Of a stretch of 64,000 nt of DNA, positions 1-20,160 are shown piece after piece. The DNA is from Hyperoplus lanceolatus (Eukaryota; Chordata; Actinopteri; Uranoscopiformes; Ammodytidae): assembly GCA_026929865.2 (NCBI GenBank), contig CM049404.1, forward strand, positions 7,853,501-7,917,500, in the 5' to 3' direction. The position numbers and the translations under genes were made by a program. Numbering within the stretch: position 1 is the first letter of the stretch; every line of letters begins with the position of its first letter. Below the pieces are notes generated by a model, which worked only from the letters and a program-made list of their open reading frames with translations, was not told the DNA's origin and did not search any database.

Positions 1-1524
1 GAAAATGTATCTAAATTACAGTGCAGACGATAGTGGTGGTGTCTATTAGGTTTTATTTGGTGAGTATTCATGCATTTTCCACAACTGGACACATACCTGT
101 CCAAACATCCATAGCAGAGAGAATCTTCTTCATGAAGCAAATTGTCTTTGTCAGGCTGTTATGGACTCTCATTCATTCCTGTGAGCCTTTATCATCGTAT
201 TGTGTGTGTTTGTGTGTGTGCTCGAGTGTATCGTACTATATTTTCCTCCAACTCAAAGATGAACACTTCTCTCAGTATGATGATTTATGGAAATATAGCA
301 ACAATCATACCAGTTTCTGAAGCCAATTTGGTGTGTGTATGTGTGTCGAATAAATAACATAATTACTTGACTTATTCTTTACTCAAAATCTCTCATTAAT
401 AAGCACAACACGTCATTGACTCCTAGATGGAATTCAAGCATCTTTTTGTGTCTCATTGAGATTGCCTTTTAAGGTGATAGCAAACGAAACTTGGAGATGT
501 TAAAAAAAAGGAAAAGAGAAAGCTTAGGACACATTTCAAAATACAATATACTGTAGATGTGCCAGGGGTAAAAAAAATTATAGAACAACATGCTGTGCAA
601 CTCCCAAACTTAATTAAAAGACAAGATAAAAAATGGAAAAGTTGATGCAGCGCCGCAATGGATTTGATTAGAATCACCAGACAATATGTTTTCTCTTAGT
701 AAAATGGTAGACGTTAGCATGTTGGTAAGAGTCAGTTGTAACAAAGAGGATGAGGAAAAAAAAATCCGCTCCCACTGGGAAAGTGCAAAGACGCACATAA
801 AGCTTTAGCACCGTAGAAGACAGCAATTTAAAGACTGACAGATGGTTGGAAAAAAGGCTTGAGAATTAATATAGTTCATAAGTTAAAAGATTGAAAGCAT
901 TGACTGAAAATATATACAGGCTAAAACAAATGGAGGAAAAAAGAGTGAAGTAAGCTTGAGCAAATGAGCCAGTGGGCAACCAACTTTAAAAGAAAGTCTG
1001 CAGTTTCTCATTTCCTCAAATGGCACTAATGGCACCACATGTTCTAAAGGAGAAGTCACACGCCAGAGCTCTACAGTAGCAGCAGCAGGAGTATGACAAC
1101 ATTTGGCATGGCGGAGCAGGGAGTAGTCTGTTTCTGGCTTTTGGAAAGTGTCTGGAATCTCAGCAGGGAACGGATGGAAATCCAAGGCATCACCCAGGGT
1201 GGGGTCCCTCCCAACCACAGAGCTGCCGAGTGCACTAAAGTCTTTCCATCTGAATGGAAACTTCTCTCTCTCTCTCTCTCTCTGGTTCACTCATGATTGC
1301 ACACAGAGGTTTTTGTCCCTGTGCTGAAATCAAGTGTGTTGGTTGTGGATCTGTCCTATGTCTTCCTTTAATGGCCCATATAAATCACATGCAATATACT
1401 GTATCAAGAGACAGTTTTATCTTTTGCACATTGCTGCTTTGGAGGAGCGGGAATTAATCATTTGATGGTTGAGTTCATTTTAAAACTCACCTTTTCTTAT
1501 TTATTTGTTTGGGCATTTAATCTT

Positions 1525-1863
1525 AAAGGTACAGTGTGTTTTATCAGAATATTTAGCAGCATCTAGTGGTGATATTCAAGATTGCAACGCTCCCTTCCTT
1601 TTTAGAGAATTTATTGAATGGCAAGGACAAGAAGCTAGTTAGTAAAAATGGCACCATCCAACACTGCCTATAGTACTTCTTCTTTGTCTTCCAAAAGCAT
1701 GGCGGCGCACCAAATTCCTATTAATATATTATTCTAAGCTTATACAAATGCTTTTTTTTTCAGCGATTATGGACTTATTAAAACATACCTAGGAATATTA
1801 TATTCCATTTCTACCAAGTCTGTTCTGAAAAATGCCAATCATTTCTACACTCTGTACCTTTAC
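1525..1863. mobile_element. MITE-like element with TTAA-type ends
   Basis: The left end reads TTAAAGGTACAGTGTGT and the right end is its near complement (ACACTCTGTACCTTTACAA). No coding capacity. TTAA borders and short AAAGG termini suggest a Kolobok- or piggyBac-like non-autonomous family. The superfamily is inferred. Confidence 0.6.
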
Positions 1864-1981
1864 AATCTCAGACATAACAATTACACTGGTCTTATAATAA
1901 CAAAATGTGTGGAATTTAAATGTAACTGATTAGACTATGGAGGGTCATGGCAGGAATTTCTTTGGAATAGCACCACATGTG

Positions 1982-2562
1982 TAGCCTGGAAATCCAGACC
2001 CTGATATCTTGAACGATAGAGGGTCTGGCCTCGATCAATAGTAATTTCCAACTCAAGGGGCGGCTCCTACTCGTGCATTTCAAATGCCACTGCACGCAGT
2101 TGGATAGCACTACAACCAATCAGAGCGATGCACAAGGTGACGTAAGCCCCGTTCGTTTAGCGAACAGCTGTTAAACTGTTAAATTAAACGTTTGCCGTTG
2201 TCGGTCGGCAAAACAGAACATTCCACTTACTTGCTAATGAAATATTTGAGTGCCATCTTCCAAATCGTAAAGGGTCGAGGCCAAAGCAGTCTCAAACTCA
2301 CACAACATATCCGCAGCCATCTTTGATGTTTACTATCACGTCTTCGACGTTTACTATGCACGTCACTGTCGTCATCCGGTTATGTCCGCCCCAGAGTACC
2401 ATACAAAGGGCTCTGGCCCGCCCATATTAGATAGAACCAATTGAAACGTGAGCCCAGATTTCTGGTCTTTTTGAAAAAGCTTCAACGGAGAGTTTCCAGA
2501 CCAACAGGCGCAGCAAATTTAATTTGCCACTGCCAAGTGGCAGGTCTGGGAATGCCAGGCTA
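1982..2562. mobile_element. Non-autonomous DNA transposon, hAT-like
   Basis: Starts TAGCCTGGAAATCCAGACC and ends with the near complement (GGTCTGGGAATGCCAGGCTA). The flanking octamers CACATGTG and TGCATGTG agree at six of eight positions, compatible with an old 8-bp target duplication. No transposase is visible. Confidence 0.55.
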
Positions 2563-3311
2563 TGCATGTGTAGATTCTTGCACAACTGATTCAACGATAA
2601 AATAAAGCTTCTCGCTGCAGTGTTGCGTTTTTTTCTGATTTATTATCAGATTAGTCCAAGGGGTACTGCTACCTCGTTTGTATGTACATTTCTATACCGT
2701 ATACTACTATGTTACTGAAAATGACATGTGGGTCTCCTGTGTTAATTCACTTTACGTACATAAAGACGACGAAGATAGTCAATTAGCAGGAGCTTTAAGG
2801 ACCATAAGTTCTGATCTGTGTACCTGCTGACCTCTCTGTTAAGGCTAAAAAAGAGCTTCCCTCTAAATAGAATTTAGACTAAACATAGTCATGTATGTGG
2901 GAGCTGAAAGAGACCACAATGATACATCAGAACGCAGGCTTCCTATTTGTTCTATCTCTGGCAGCTCTGCCCACCAAACTTAACTGCAATCCGTAAACCC
3001 AGATACACTTAGCCACAATCTTAATGATGATCTCATCTGCGATGGATGGGATGTGTTGTGGTGGGGACTGATTCATCCAAAATTGGACTTTGGGTTGGAA
3101 CATGTTCAGTGAATTGATGAGTTCAAGGCCACATTAAGTCACATACAATCAGTAATCACTTTTTCTATTAACCTCACTTCTGAAAGACCTACTCATCAAG
3201 TCAGGGCATCAAAGACATGCTAAGCTCATGTGTTTATTCACGCCATGCCACGGGAATGAGCGTGACGGTGAGGAATGATGCTTCTCCTTCTTTCTATCTT
3301 CTTGTCCTCAG

Positions 3312-8474
<5,163 letters not shown>

Positions 8475-8549
8475 ATGTGTCGCGCAACGGGGAGCCGGAT
8501 TTCAGTGACTTAAAAACACACACACACTTTATATTAAATTCTACACAAT

Positions 8550-8550
<1 letters not shown>

Positions 8551-8630
<80 letters not shown>
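8551..8630 (+). repeat. (AC)n microsatellite in probable semaphorin 3'UTR
   Basis: About 40 AC units starting 76 bases after the semaphorin stop codon. Confidence 0.97.
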
Positions 8631-8633
<3 letters not shown>

Positions 8634-11441
8634 CACACACTTAACTTATACACTGACACAGACATATACTGTATGTACAGAGACTATGACATGCGCATGC
8701 ACTTATCTACAAACGAAAAAAAGGCATCCTTTCATTATAGTGAACAAACTTTCAAACTAAGCTACACACAGACAACTGAAGTATGTACAGGAAGAGGAGG
8801 ACAGCATGGACTGTGACACCTTGACTAAAGACTAGACTAGACCTCAGAGGTTGCAGAGCATGTTGAGTGAAGGATGAACGGCATGTCTACATCCCTCACT
8901 TTAACTGACTCTGTGTCGTGACAAAGATGTGAGAGAGAGGACCTTATGGATTTGAAGCATCTACAGAAAAAAAAAGAACCAAGTCTTGTTCCAAAAGTAA
9001 TGCTGAGTGCTGCTTTAAAGGACCATACTGGCGGCTTGATTATGCCCATTCATTGTAAAGATACACTGCCAATTATTCTCCAAAGCAGAACAGATGTTTT
9101 GAGATTGATTTCCTACCTTCCAGACAGACACTGGTTTCCATTTGTGTGCTTTGAAAATCCATTACAATCCATTACAATGAACAAAACTTGCAGTGGCAAG
9201 GGGCATCTTTTTCAAACTTTACAATATGTATAATGTGCTTCAAGGACAAATGAAGTCTCAGATGTCGGAGCATCTTTGTACACATCAGAGACTATTCTTA
9301 AAACAGTTTGTGTTTTCAGCACGACCACAGCTAAACATAGACATGTGTTTAAATGTGCTCTGTGATGGTCTACCTATCTATCTAAAAAAACCTTTCTTGA
9401 TAGTTCTTGAGAGGATGATTTTCAAATGTAGGTTGTGAATAGCACTAAATAATAATTAAATAGCGCTGATGAATTTCATGCATTCTTTTCCCTATATACT
9501 GTAGTCCTAAACAACTGTTCACCTTCAGTGACATATTTGTTGGTCTCTTTAGATAGGTGTGGTCTGACCGCGAGATCTTACCACAAAGATGAAAGGCAGA
9601 GAGAAGCCAGGCCACGGCTTTGATGAGGTTACATATCTACTTTCCCAGGAACGCTGCAGCCGCACAGACACACAATGCAAGAGATGTTTCCATTATCTTC
9701 TTTCTCCTCAAGCTTTACAAATCCACTGACGAATCTGGCACCAATTGCACGCCACGCGAAAGAGAGCGTAGCATAGGTGTTGGAAGAAATGCTAAAATGA
9801 GACGAAGTAAAGACACAGTGGAACTGGTTTGTGTTTAGTTTGCCAGGAGTCCCATACGAGTAGAGAGTGAACAGATTAAGGAAATATCTTAGGTTTGCTG
9901 TTACATAGGAAAAAGTAACATCAGCTCCAGTTTGCTGATAAGTCTACCCATCTTCATTGCTTCCCAGGTTTCATGCAAACAATTTGTTTAGCTACTATTA
10001 GATGGGGCACAATCAAGCCTTTCTAGTAACTCAGAAAAATGTCTTCTTGAGATTCATGATAGAATGTGTTTTAAATGGTTTTAATGAGTCCAGGGGTTAC
10101 ATCCAGGGACATTGCCACCAGACAATGTTGGAAAACACACACAGTGATACTTTAATTGGCAGTGTTTAAATTCATATTTCTTGCAAGTAAAACTGTTTTG
10201 AGGTGTGTGTATTGGACACAACATGTATTTTTACGCATCAAGATGCACTTACATTGACTTTTCAGTTGTGTTTCAAATGACATGGACAAGAAAACACGCT
10301 TCAAAGAGGACCTAACTATGAACTGCCAAGAGACTCTGTACAGGACATGCATGTTTTTCAACCTATGGCTCTAGACCCCAAAATGGACCGTTAGAGACTT
10401 TGAGTGTGTTCCAGCCCAACTAAAGAAGTGGAGTGTAATACTGCTGGTCCTACTGGTAATGACATCTGGCTGTAAATCATGAAGCAGACCCGACGTGTAA
10501 TAAAGAAAGAAGCCTTTATTATACAGATTTGGAACTTGAGAAAAGTGCTGAAAGGACCGGCGTCAAGTGGAATCCGGCCTGTGGGATTGGAACCACTACA
10601 GTGACTTTGCAAGGCGATATGTCCTTAATGTTAAAAATGTTTAACCAACACAACTTGTTCCACCTCTATTTAACTTTCTTCTTCATGGTATTTATTTGTA
10701 TAATCTGGAGTGGAACTGCTTGTTTCAGAAGTCGCGAGGTTGGATTTTTCGGGGAAACACTTAATGCTCTTCATCGACCACGATGTCTCACAAACTGGAC
10801 ACTTAATTAACTTGTGTGTGTCTGTTTTTGTGTCTTTGTGTATGCAAGTAACGTATGTTTGTGAGCCCACCCATTGAAGTCTGAGCGGTACTTTTCTTTT
10901 CTTTTTTACGGTCAATTTCCGATTGCTACCATCTGCTTCTGTTGATGCACCTTCCCACTCCCACCTGTATAAATTCAGATCAGTTCTGCCTGTGATCATG
11001 GTTATATTTGGCTTCAGTGCTAGGCAGCAGTAAGCAAAAGTCTATTTAAAATTCTCTGATGAACTCTGATGGTTTATGTCGTTTCCAGGAAAAATATATA
11101 CAAACCTAACGTGGAAACATCAGAACTGAGCCCAGATCAGATTGGGATTGAGAAAATATTTAATGTTACTGACGTTTAATACTTTCATGCAAGAGAAAGA
11201 AGTGGGAGCGTGAGTAAGGCAGACAGACAGACTAGTTTCTTTAAAAGTTAACTTTATTTTCTATGGTTTACTGGAAGGACATGCATTCACATGCATGGTT
11301 AAATCTGATAATATCAGCCTTTCATATATACATTTAATTTCATCCAGCAACCATCATATTGAGCACGCAATCCCGCTTATATTAGAGTTAATATATCCCA
11401 TGCTGGGTCCTGCAGAATCTCAATCACTTTGTACTTCTGGA

Positions 11442-11610
<169 letters not shown>

Positions 11611-14600
11611 CATCAGTGGGAGGAGGTTCAGAGGCCAGGACAGTCAATCTGTCTAATGGGGCACTCAGTAATGGATCTGAGACACTTTTAATGCTGAAAG
11701 AAAAATAAACCAGAATGACCCAGAGCAGGGAGTGCCCACATAAAATGAACATGGGCTTGGCTTCTTTGCTTTGGCCACATGAAAGGAACAAACCACCCCT
11801 TAGCTACTTTTGAATGTGTGTGTCTGAATAAAGAGAGTTTATAGTGTGTGTAGCTCTGAGTAACTACTGAATGTTGTAAGTGTGATGTGCAGCCAAGTCC
11901 AAAATGAAAGGGTGTCTGGTGAGTGGGAAGCTGGCAGTATAATCCCAATGAAATCAGGATGTAGTGTGTTCTCAGGCTGCTGTCAAACTGTATGACAAGT
12001 GAACTTTGTTTGAGTACAGGTGTGTTTAATGTTGTTTACACGCCTGGGAGTCACTGTAAGAGTGCACAAAACCAAAATGGAGCCTACTGGGCCTTACAAA
12101 ACTCTAACTAACTAAATAAAAGCAATGACTGGGGCTGAGAAAAGAGTCTAAAGAAGCAAGTCTATCTAGCCAGACACATGTTGGCTTCTTTTACGGCGAA
12201 CTTTCTGAAAAGGTAAAGCGTGATACTGGTATTTTCTGTTAATATAGTAAGATTAATGTCTATCCATTTGTGTAATCCAATGTAAAAACATTGTTACTTT
12301 ACCCAAGGTAAAATGGTGGTAACTTTGTTAAAGAGATGCACACCCTTAGTAAAACAAAGTGTAATATGATGCTTGTTTTCGGTCTCAAACTCCATTTACT
12401 TGAAACTGATGTCAACATTATATCTTGAGTACGCTGCCAGTCTTAAGAGTTTCTCTTTTGTCTCTGCTCTCACTTAAGTGTCCCCACTCAATCTAGAAAA
12501 AAAACGTATGGCTTTCAGATATTGTGTGTATACGAGCGTGTCTGTATATGTGTCAGATCCAAACACCACACGAGTAGGAGGCAGAACTCCTACGAGGCAT
12601 TTCTATGGCCGACCCTTTGTAAACATTAAGCGTTTCCCTGAAAGTTGTGATGCGTAGCTTCTCCTGGTTCTTTACAGCACACTCACGTGTTTCACGCTGT
12701 TAGGCTGTAGACCTATTTACATCAGTGTCAATATTCGCCAGTTGATGTGATTTTCCAGAACGACTTCTTTGCAGATGGAATGAAACTGTCATTGACTGAT
12801 CTCCTTTAATGTGTGGAGACTTTGTTTTTTCTTCTTGTAAATATGTATAAAGGTCTGCTCTCAAATGAGTACGTTTTGTGGTGTGACTTATTGTGTATGC
12901 GTGCCTATATAATAAATATGGTACTCCCTACAGCAGATACAATGTAGAACATTTTCTAGTCAATACATTGTTAGCCAAATATATGGTCAGGGGTGCCGGG
13001 AACATTTCGTCTTAATTTAGTACACATTTTGTACTTAACTTGAATATAATAACTTCTCAGATATTGGCAAATATTGAACTTCTTACTCCACAGCATTTCT
13101 GACAGCTTTACTTACAGATTACAGTTCTTTCAAACCAATGTAAAACCACACATTTCCAAATGTGGGGATTTTGAATGTTGGTGATAAACTGAAGGATAAT
13201 GTGTTCAATTATGGGGTTGAGAAAATTCTCCCTCTTCTTAGGCCAAAGAAACTATTTTGACGCCCTTTGGATAAGCTGAAAAATTGCATCGTCACCAAGC
13301 TAAAACTTTCTGAGCTCAGAAGGCCTAGATTAAATTACCCAACAGTAGCCTATATAAATAAGGTAAAATGAGCTCTAATGTTAAAAGGTGCAAAAGTAAA
13401 ATGCAACATATAGGCCTACATTCATTCAGCCAGAATAATAACCCAGAATCATCCAATATAATTGACTACACTTATGAATTCTGAATGCATTACTTTAACT
13501 CGTAGTAAAGTATTTTCCTGTTATATTTTTTTTTGTTCTGTATGAGTCTATTATGTTCCTAGTACAGGCCAGTCTACATGTTCAACATTTTATTTTAAAT
13601 ACATCAAAAACTCACATTCATCCAGGTTCACATATCAGTGCACATGTTATATTACAGGGATGCATTCCATTCCAGCGACGTTATGTCTCATAAACACTGT
13701 CCTTCACTGCCTTTTATCCAAAAGTAGTAACATACCAAACAAACCACCAGCCCATTCCTGCCAAAGAGACCACTACACTGCTCTCTCATTAAATGTTTAA
13801 CAACAGCTATGTTCTGCTGAGCAATCTGATGGCTAGATGATGATACATTCCTATCCAGCCGGTCAGCCAACAACCTTAGCTTTGGTTGCATTCATGTTTC
13901 AATCCTTCAAGGTTAGGAGGAGGTCAACGGTATTTCATTGTTTTCTGCTATTTGTCTTTACTGTTATGTGTGCACGAAAATTTGAAATTTGACAAGCTCG
14001 GGTGAATTGTGAGTTGACTGTGGCTCTTCTCTTATTGCTGACATTCACTTTGTAAACATAATCACGCACAAGAATCTCCTGGAGGTAATGTCTGGACTGT
14101 TAGAGATTCAGTCTGAGAAACAGGATATCGTGGTAAAACAGAAAACCGTTCATTAAAGGAAATTAGTGTAACTCAACGCTGTATTTTGTTAGGAATGAGA
14201 CATTTCTTCTCCAGTGTTTCTTACAAGTGTTCGGCCTCACAAAGATATAATACTATAATTATATTGTATAGAATATGTATTATACTGGTATATACCCAAA
14301 GGCTACCACCTGGCCTTGCAAACTAGACATTGTTTCAACAAACTTTCTGACTGATTGGTGTCAATTTACCCGTTATGGCCTTACAAAATATACTGAACGC
14401 TCTCCGGAGGGGAATTTTTGTTTTGGCATGTGAGCAGTGGTAACTTAGCATAGACTTAATTTTTCATATGCTCATCAGAGATACTTTTAGACAGGAAGAT
14501 GTGTGTGTGTGTGCGTACAGCCAAAATGAAGAAATATTGTTCGCTATATAAAGGAGTTTTCAAAATGTGTGTACCCAATGAGTAAATAATGAGAACACCT

Positions 14601-17144
14601 ATAACAAAATCCATCAAGAGGTCATTTGGATTTTTCACCACACTTACCACATATATTATTAGTTTGAGGAGAGTGTGTTACCCTCAGGCCTGCTATGTGT
14701 TTCTTGACACTAGGAATAATCTTGGTCGGACCAGACTGAAAAATCTCAACAAATACTGTGATGGATTGCAATATAATGTGCTTCAGACAGTCATGGTCCC
14801 CAGAGGAAAGATCCTAATGACATTGGTGATCCCCTGACTTCTCCTCAAGCATTAGAATCAGGTCAACATTTTCAGCTATCAAGGGAAATATCTCTAAGAT
14901 GAACTGGCACAAATAATGGCAGCCATTCCAAGAAGATGAATAATGACTCAAACGCCGATCACTTATACTTTCATCTGTCCCCCTCCATCAGGTCCCGTGC
15001 TCAGGTTCATGCCCAAATTCTTGCAAAAACCAATGACATTAGCATAACCCCCAGATTTACTTTGTTTTTCAGTCTAATTAGCAAATGTTAGCATCCTAGC
15101 ACACTCTCCTAAGAGGGTGAACATGGTTGACTTGCTAAATAGCATGTTTACATGGTCAGTGTAAGTTATGCTAATGTTATTGTTATAAGCCATGTTGTAT
15201 CAGTATGGTCTCACAAAGCATATCACTAGTGGAGCACTGAGCAAACAAGAAAAGGGCCTTCACTGATGACTTTAGCGACAAATTCAAATAAAGAAAATGT
15301 CTTCACTTCAGCCGTTTTAAAAGGGACGCTCAAGGTCAAACTGAGCAGAGATGGCTTGATTTGAAAAATCTCAAAGAAGAACTCGTCTATCCTGGTACTA
15401 CTCTTGCAGAGCCAGTCATTCACAACATTGTAAATGTCAGCTGCGGTGGATTTGGGCACATGAAGCTGGGGACAATTGAACAACAGAGCTAGTGTGTAAC
15501 TTGTAAACGCCAATCCTGCACCGGAAGACACTGAGGCAGTGACTCAAACCACAAGTTGCAAAAGATTTGGAAAAAACACACTCGGGAACCCACAGACACA
15601 ATTTCAACAGTTGTCTCCAGTATTTTCTGTCATTTAATGACACCATTCACCAAACCGCCTCTGGATTTCATAACAGTAATTAGCAACCGAAGCAAAGGAA
15701 TAAAGTAGCCTACCAACCGGATGACAAGATGTCGTGTTAGCTCGATTTGACAGGAGAGGTGACCCACAGTGGTTTTTATATTGTCTCCAAAGGACTCAAT
15801 AAAAATATACAGCATGGTCGGAATATGCACAAAACAACATAAAGTAGGAAACAGGACGTTTTTGGCATTTGCCAAACAGAGTGACTCATCTACTCATTTG
15901 ACTTATTTTCCATAGCGCTCACTCCACCAGAACGTCCTTTTTCACCATTTGACTCATAAAAGTGTCTTTCAGCTGTAATGAAAGGTTTGTGCATTTCATC
16001 GCAGTATCCCTTTCAGTCAAGTCCTCATGCTGGATGAATATGTCCGCTCTTGCTTAATTGAATGTTACAGCTATAACCGCCTCAGATGGGTCTCTGTGAA
16101 TCTCAACCTAATTCCACTGGACATTCAGGGAAATGATAGGTTGTTGAATATGCACATATTTCTACAGACTCCTTTGTTCCATGCATGTACTCCCTGCCTC
16201 TGACTTGTAACTAACCACCAGATCTCCCATTTTGGCATTATTCTTGATGGATGCATTTTCTTACACACCAGCAAACCACAACCTTTGGGAAAATGCACTG
16301 AAGTAATTTCCTTTCAGAGTCGACCCTATGACATGGGCATAATAAATTGTGAATATCTAAATGTCACTGCTGACGATTGCGTTTTATCAGGCTAGGATGA
16401 ACCGATTTCTAAAATGTTTGCGCATTTATACTACATAGGATCTCAGAGTTCAATACACCTTCATATTTCCACCGGTGAAGTAGGTCTTTAATATTCCACT
16501 TTGTCTGAAGAGAGAGTGTGCTGCTGAAAAGTTGACCATTTAAAACAAAGAGATTGCATTAGAGTGTGTAGCTTTGCCTTGTAGACCCCTTGTTTTCCTT
16601 ACATACTCCTGTGTCCGCCGTTCCTGCTATTATCAGTTGATGAGTAGCACCTGAATTGAGCATTAATTGTAGTTCTGTTAAGATATACTGTTTCATTTGG
16701 GGAGAAGCAGATTTTATCTCAGGTCAACTAAAGAACACGGTCGACCTGCTCCTGAACTGGGATATGAATAATATTTGTGATTCATTGGCCTTCACTGTCA
16801 TTCCAGTTGCCAGTGTGCAACATGCAGTCTCCGGCTTGTATTATGGAGAAACCGTTTGAGGGGGCGTGCTTTCAATTGTTCTCTGTATCCCTTACTTTCC
16901 CAAATGTTGACTTTTGTTGTGGTGGTGACTTGTCTGTTAAAATAGCTTCACTGTGACTGTTGAAATCCTCAAAAAGGAATAAAGAGATCCCAGTGAGGCT
17001 TATAGAGGTAATGGGAGTTTTGTCTGGAAACTCTGGAAACCATCGGCGTATTTCTGAGGTCTAATTGTCATTAGGTAAACGCCTCAGGCTTTGAAGTTTG
17101 GCACAAAGGGAGAGGGGAACGAATGGGATGAAACAGCCAAATAA

Positions 17145-17150
<6 letters not shown>

Positions 17151-17187
<37 letters not shown>
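17151..17187 (+). repeat. (GA)n microsatellite
   Basis: About 18 GA units; simple sequence only. Confidence 0.95.
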
Positions 17188-17192
<5 letters not shown>

Positions 17193-17973
17193 CAGCTGGT
17201 CTGAAAGGATGGCGCAGATGAGAATTTTTTACAAGACCTTTAGATGCGGTGACAGTGTGGTTTTGAATCCCCTCTCCTCCTCTACAGCAGTGTTTGTCAT
17301 TTTCTAGCCACATCCAAGGGTTTAGTAAAGCCACAGACATTGGCCCGGCTAAACTGGCTAAACTGAAACATATTGCAGCCGCCTCTTCTGTTTAATAACC
17401 ATCAATTTAAATAATAAAAAAAAAAGATTTTGAATTCAACAGTTGTTGATGTTGAAACTAACATTTGCCCCGACTGTCCTTTTGCACTGAGGAAGTGTAT
17501 TTGAATGAGAACTGGAATTTATGTGAATGATACACCTGTTTGTAAAAGAAAATAAAGGATTTCATGTTTCTATCAATTCAAATTATATCGTTATACATTT
17601 CAAAATTTAAAATTGTATATTATAAGTTGCTGTCAAAAAATATTTCCTTGTCTGTTTGTTCACCACCCTTTTCTCTGCCTTCCCTCCTTTGGGGATTATT
17701 GGTGGATCCATTAGTTTCTGCACAATGTGCAATCACACTTTTATTTTAAATTTATTGTTGAATAAGCAATGTAAACAAAAGATACATTTTGCACTCATAC
17801 TGTGTTTTTATTCAACCATGGAGACACACAATGTCTTCAGGGTCAAGCATTCAGTTTTCCAGATGTTGTTGATGCAGGTGATGCTTGTTTACTGTCCTCA
17901 CTACAAGGTCGGACTCAACTCTGTTTACAAGGTTGAATGTATTCTTCAAGGACCCTGCACGCTCACCGAGTAA

Positions 17974-18943
17974 CCCCTGACTGCAGCTCGCAGATCGAGG
18001 AGGAGCTTAAATTTTGCTTAAATGTGGGCAGGGCTTAACGTTTAACGTTTAACCCTGCTCGAAGAATGTGCGATGCGCGTAACCCGTGACTGTAGGTTGT
18101 GAACCAGCGGGGAGTTCTGAATGAATTGCTGCCGACCCAGAGTCACTGTTGGCGGGTCTGGGTTGAGGCCGTAGGCCCTACATTTTTAACCAAATAGTAG
18201 CCTATTTCTGTGTGTGAGTTTGGGTGTGTCTTCCTTTTCTAACCTCTACCTGTCACCTTACCCTAACCCTAACCACTGAGCTGTGATGCCTGAACATAAT
18301 CGCCAATTTCAGGAAAACATAGGGCTGTGGTGAGACCAACAGGCTGTGGGAACATATTGATGACCCCGACCAACACCGACAACCGAGTCACGGTTGGCGG
18401 GGCTAGGTTGAGGCGTAATGCCGGGAGCCGGATGTTGTGAAACAGCGGGGCGTTCTGGATGAAGTGTGGCCGACCAAGAGTCACTGTTAGAGGCGTGGGT
18501 TGAGGCGTACGGCCGGGAGCCTGAGGTTGTGAAACAGTGGGGCATTCTGGATTAAGTTTGGCCGACCAAGAGTCACTCTTAGCGGCGCTGGGTTCAGGCA
18601 CACGGGGACGGGGGCCGGCCTGGAAGTGGCGAATGAGCTTGGCGTTATGGATGTGGCCGAGTTACAGTGAGTGAAAGTGGGTCTGGGGGTCCTCACAGTG
18701 TCCGCTTGAAAAACATACATTTAACTATGAAATTAGCATATATTATAGTAATATTAAATCTACAGAGGCTATATAATATGTAGGCCTATATATAGAGATA
18801 TAGGCCTATCAAATATAATATCGTTATATTCTAACAATGTGCTGCCGGATCTGCGCCACCAGATGGCGCCCCGAGTTAAATTTTGCTTAAACGTTTAAAC
18901 CTAAATTTAAGCTCCTCCTCGATCTGCGAGCTGCAGCCAGGGG
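17974..18943. mobile_element. Fold-back element with an internal minisatellite
   Basis: Inverted termini of about 40 bases bracket this segment: CTGCAGCTCGCAGATCGAGG, continuing into AGGAGCTTAAATTT, at 17980-18014, and its complement at 18903-18937. The inside is GC-rich with 2-3 imperfect copies of a unit of about 95 bases at 18088-18175 and 18383-18606, each carrying a GTTCTGGAT-type block and an AGAGTCACTGTTAG-type block. A (CCCTAA)2-like stretch lies near 18258. No transposase was seen, so it is probably a non-autonomous DNA element. Confidence 0.6.
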
Positions 18944-19429
18944 CACTTGGGCTCACCTGCCAACACACATGGGGGCTGAACCTTTGTCATCCTGTGTCTT
19001 TTGTCTGCTGCGCTATACATTATGAAATCAACCAATGGGTAACTTGTATTCTTAGATAAGTTATATTGCCTGAGGGGCTGTGGTGTTTGTCTCCATCTGT
19101 GGGGGAACAGATATAGGCCCTACATGCAGGATAAGCCATGGCACTCTGGTTAACCAATACAAATCACACAGCTATAACATGCACAAGTTAAATGTTGCCC
19201 AGCATGAAGAATATTGATGTAAAAAGTCCGGCTCTAGAAATGAGGTCTGTTCAAATAAAAATAAACAACAATTAGGCCTACCTGTACGTCTAGGTCAGAA
19301 TCGTTTAATTTAATTTAATTTAATTTAAATAAATATTTTACTTCATCATATGTTGATGTGTCCATATACAAAAGCTAAATAATGCATTTAGAACTATATT
19401 TCGCTTGAAACGCTTGTGTTTTTGTCAGG

Positions 19430-19519
19430 CGGAACTTTTCTGCTGAGTCTCGCAGCGGGGAAGGATTTTCACGTCGGACTCGGTTACAGCTTACATCTTT
19501 CAGAACAGAAACTACACGG
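19430..19519 (+). promoter_or_regulatory. borcs6: Probable borcs6 non-coding first exon and promoter area
   Basis: A CpG-containing, GC-richer stretch ends in CACGG followed by a strong GTGAGT donor at 19520, with no open frame. It lies 2.2 kb upstream of the first coding exon, which begins with an acceptor (CCCAGCAG) eight bases before its ATG. That arrangement needs an upstream non-coding exon, and this is the best candidate. No TATA box was recognised. Confidence 0.5.
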
Positions 19520-20160
19520 GTGAGTGTTTTCTTCTCTAATTAAAGCTCTGTGTCACCTCTGTCTGCGCGCATCAACGGACAAGTACACATTTTAGAATCC
19601 CATAACCTTCCTGGTGTAAGTGTGTGACAGGAAAATTGTAGAGACATTGTTTTATGTTTAAGGCCCTGACAGCTGACGTTAGCCGGGCTAGCTAGGCGGC
19701 TAATGACAGCAGCACATCAACTTCCCCAACGCTGCTTCGGTCTTATTCACGTCTTCTACAATGTCTTTGTTCCTCTTTTTCTGCAATGCGTTGTCTTTGT
19801 GCACACTCATCCTTAGCGGGTGTTTTTACATAAAGTGTTGAAAAAGCATATGCAGGCGTAGGCTAGTGTCAACACACTAAGTTAATGTAGTGCCTGAGCT
19901 AGTGCTAAGCTAAGCACCCTAAAATTACGTCATTTCACACTTCTGGGGGAAATGTGTAATGCATAAGAGCACAGCAGCAACAGACAGCTGCTCTCGTGAC
20001 CCAATAGACTTTACCACGGTGTTAATAATATGATACAAAGGCGTTTGATGGTACAGTGTGAGCTCCTCACACGAACACACCCACTGCAGGTGTGTATCAA
20101 ACCCAGGTCCTCACCCAATACCATAAGGACAATAGACAAAAAAATGATTTTTTTTGACAG

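Larger units (their letters stand above)
1..3311. other. Semaphorin intron, no exon found
   Basis: No stretch here encodes the upstream sema-domain blocks. It holds two MITE-like elements (1525-1863 and 1982-2562) and a short TC repeat at 1262-1283. The rest shows nothing recognisable. Confidence 0.6.

Noticed and set aside
883-1290. 135-residue minus-strand frame in semaphorin intron
   Set aside because: No recognisable domain, contains the TC repeat, and lies inside an intron; probably a chance frame.
18258-18275. Interstitial telomere repeat
   Set aside because: Only about two and a half CCCTAA units; too short to indicate a former chromosome end.
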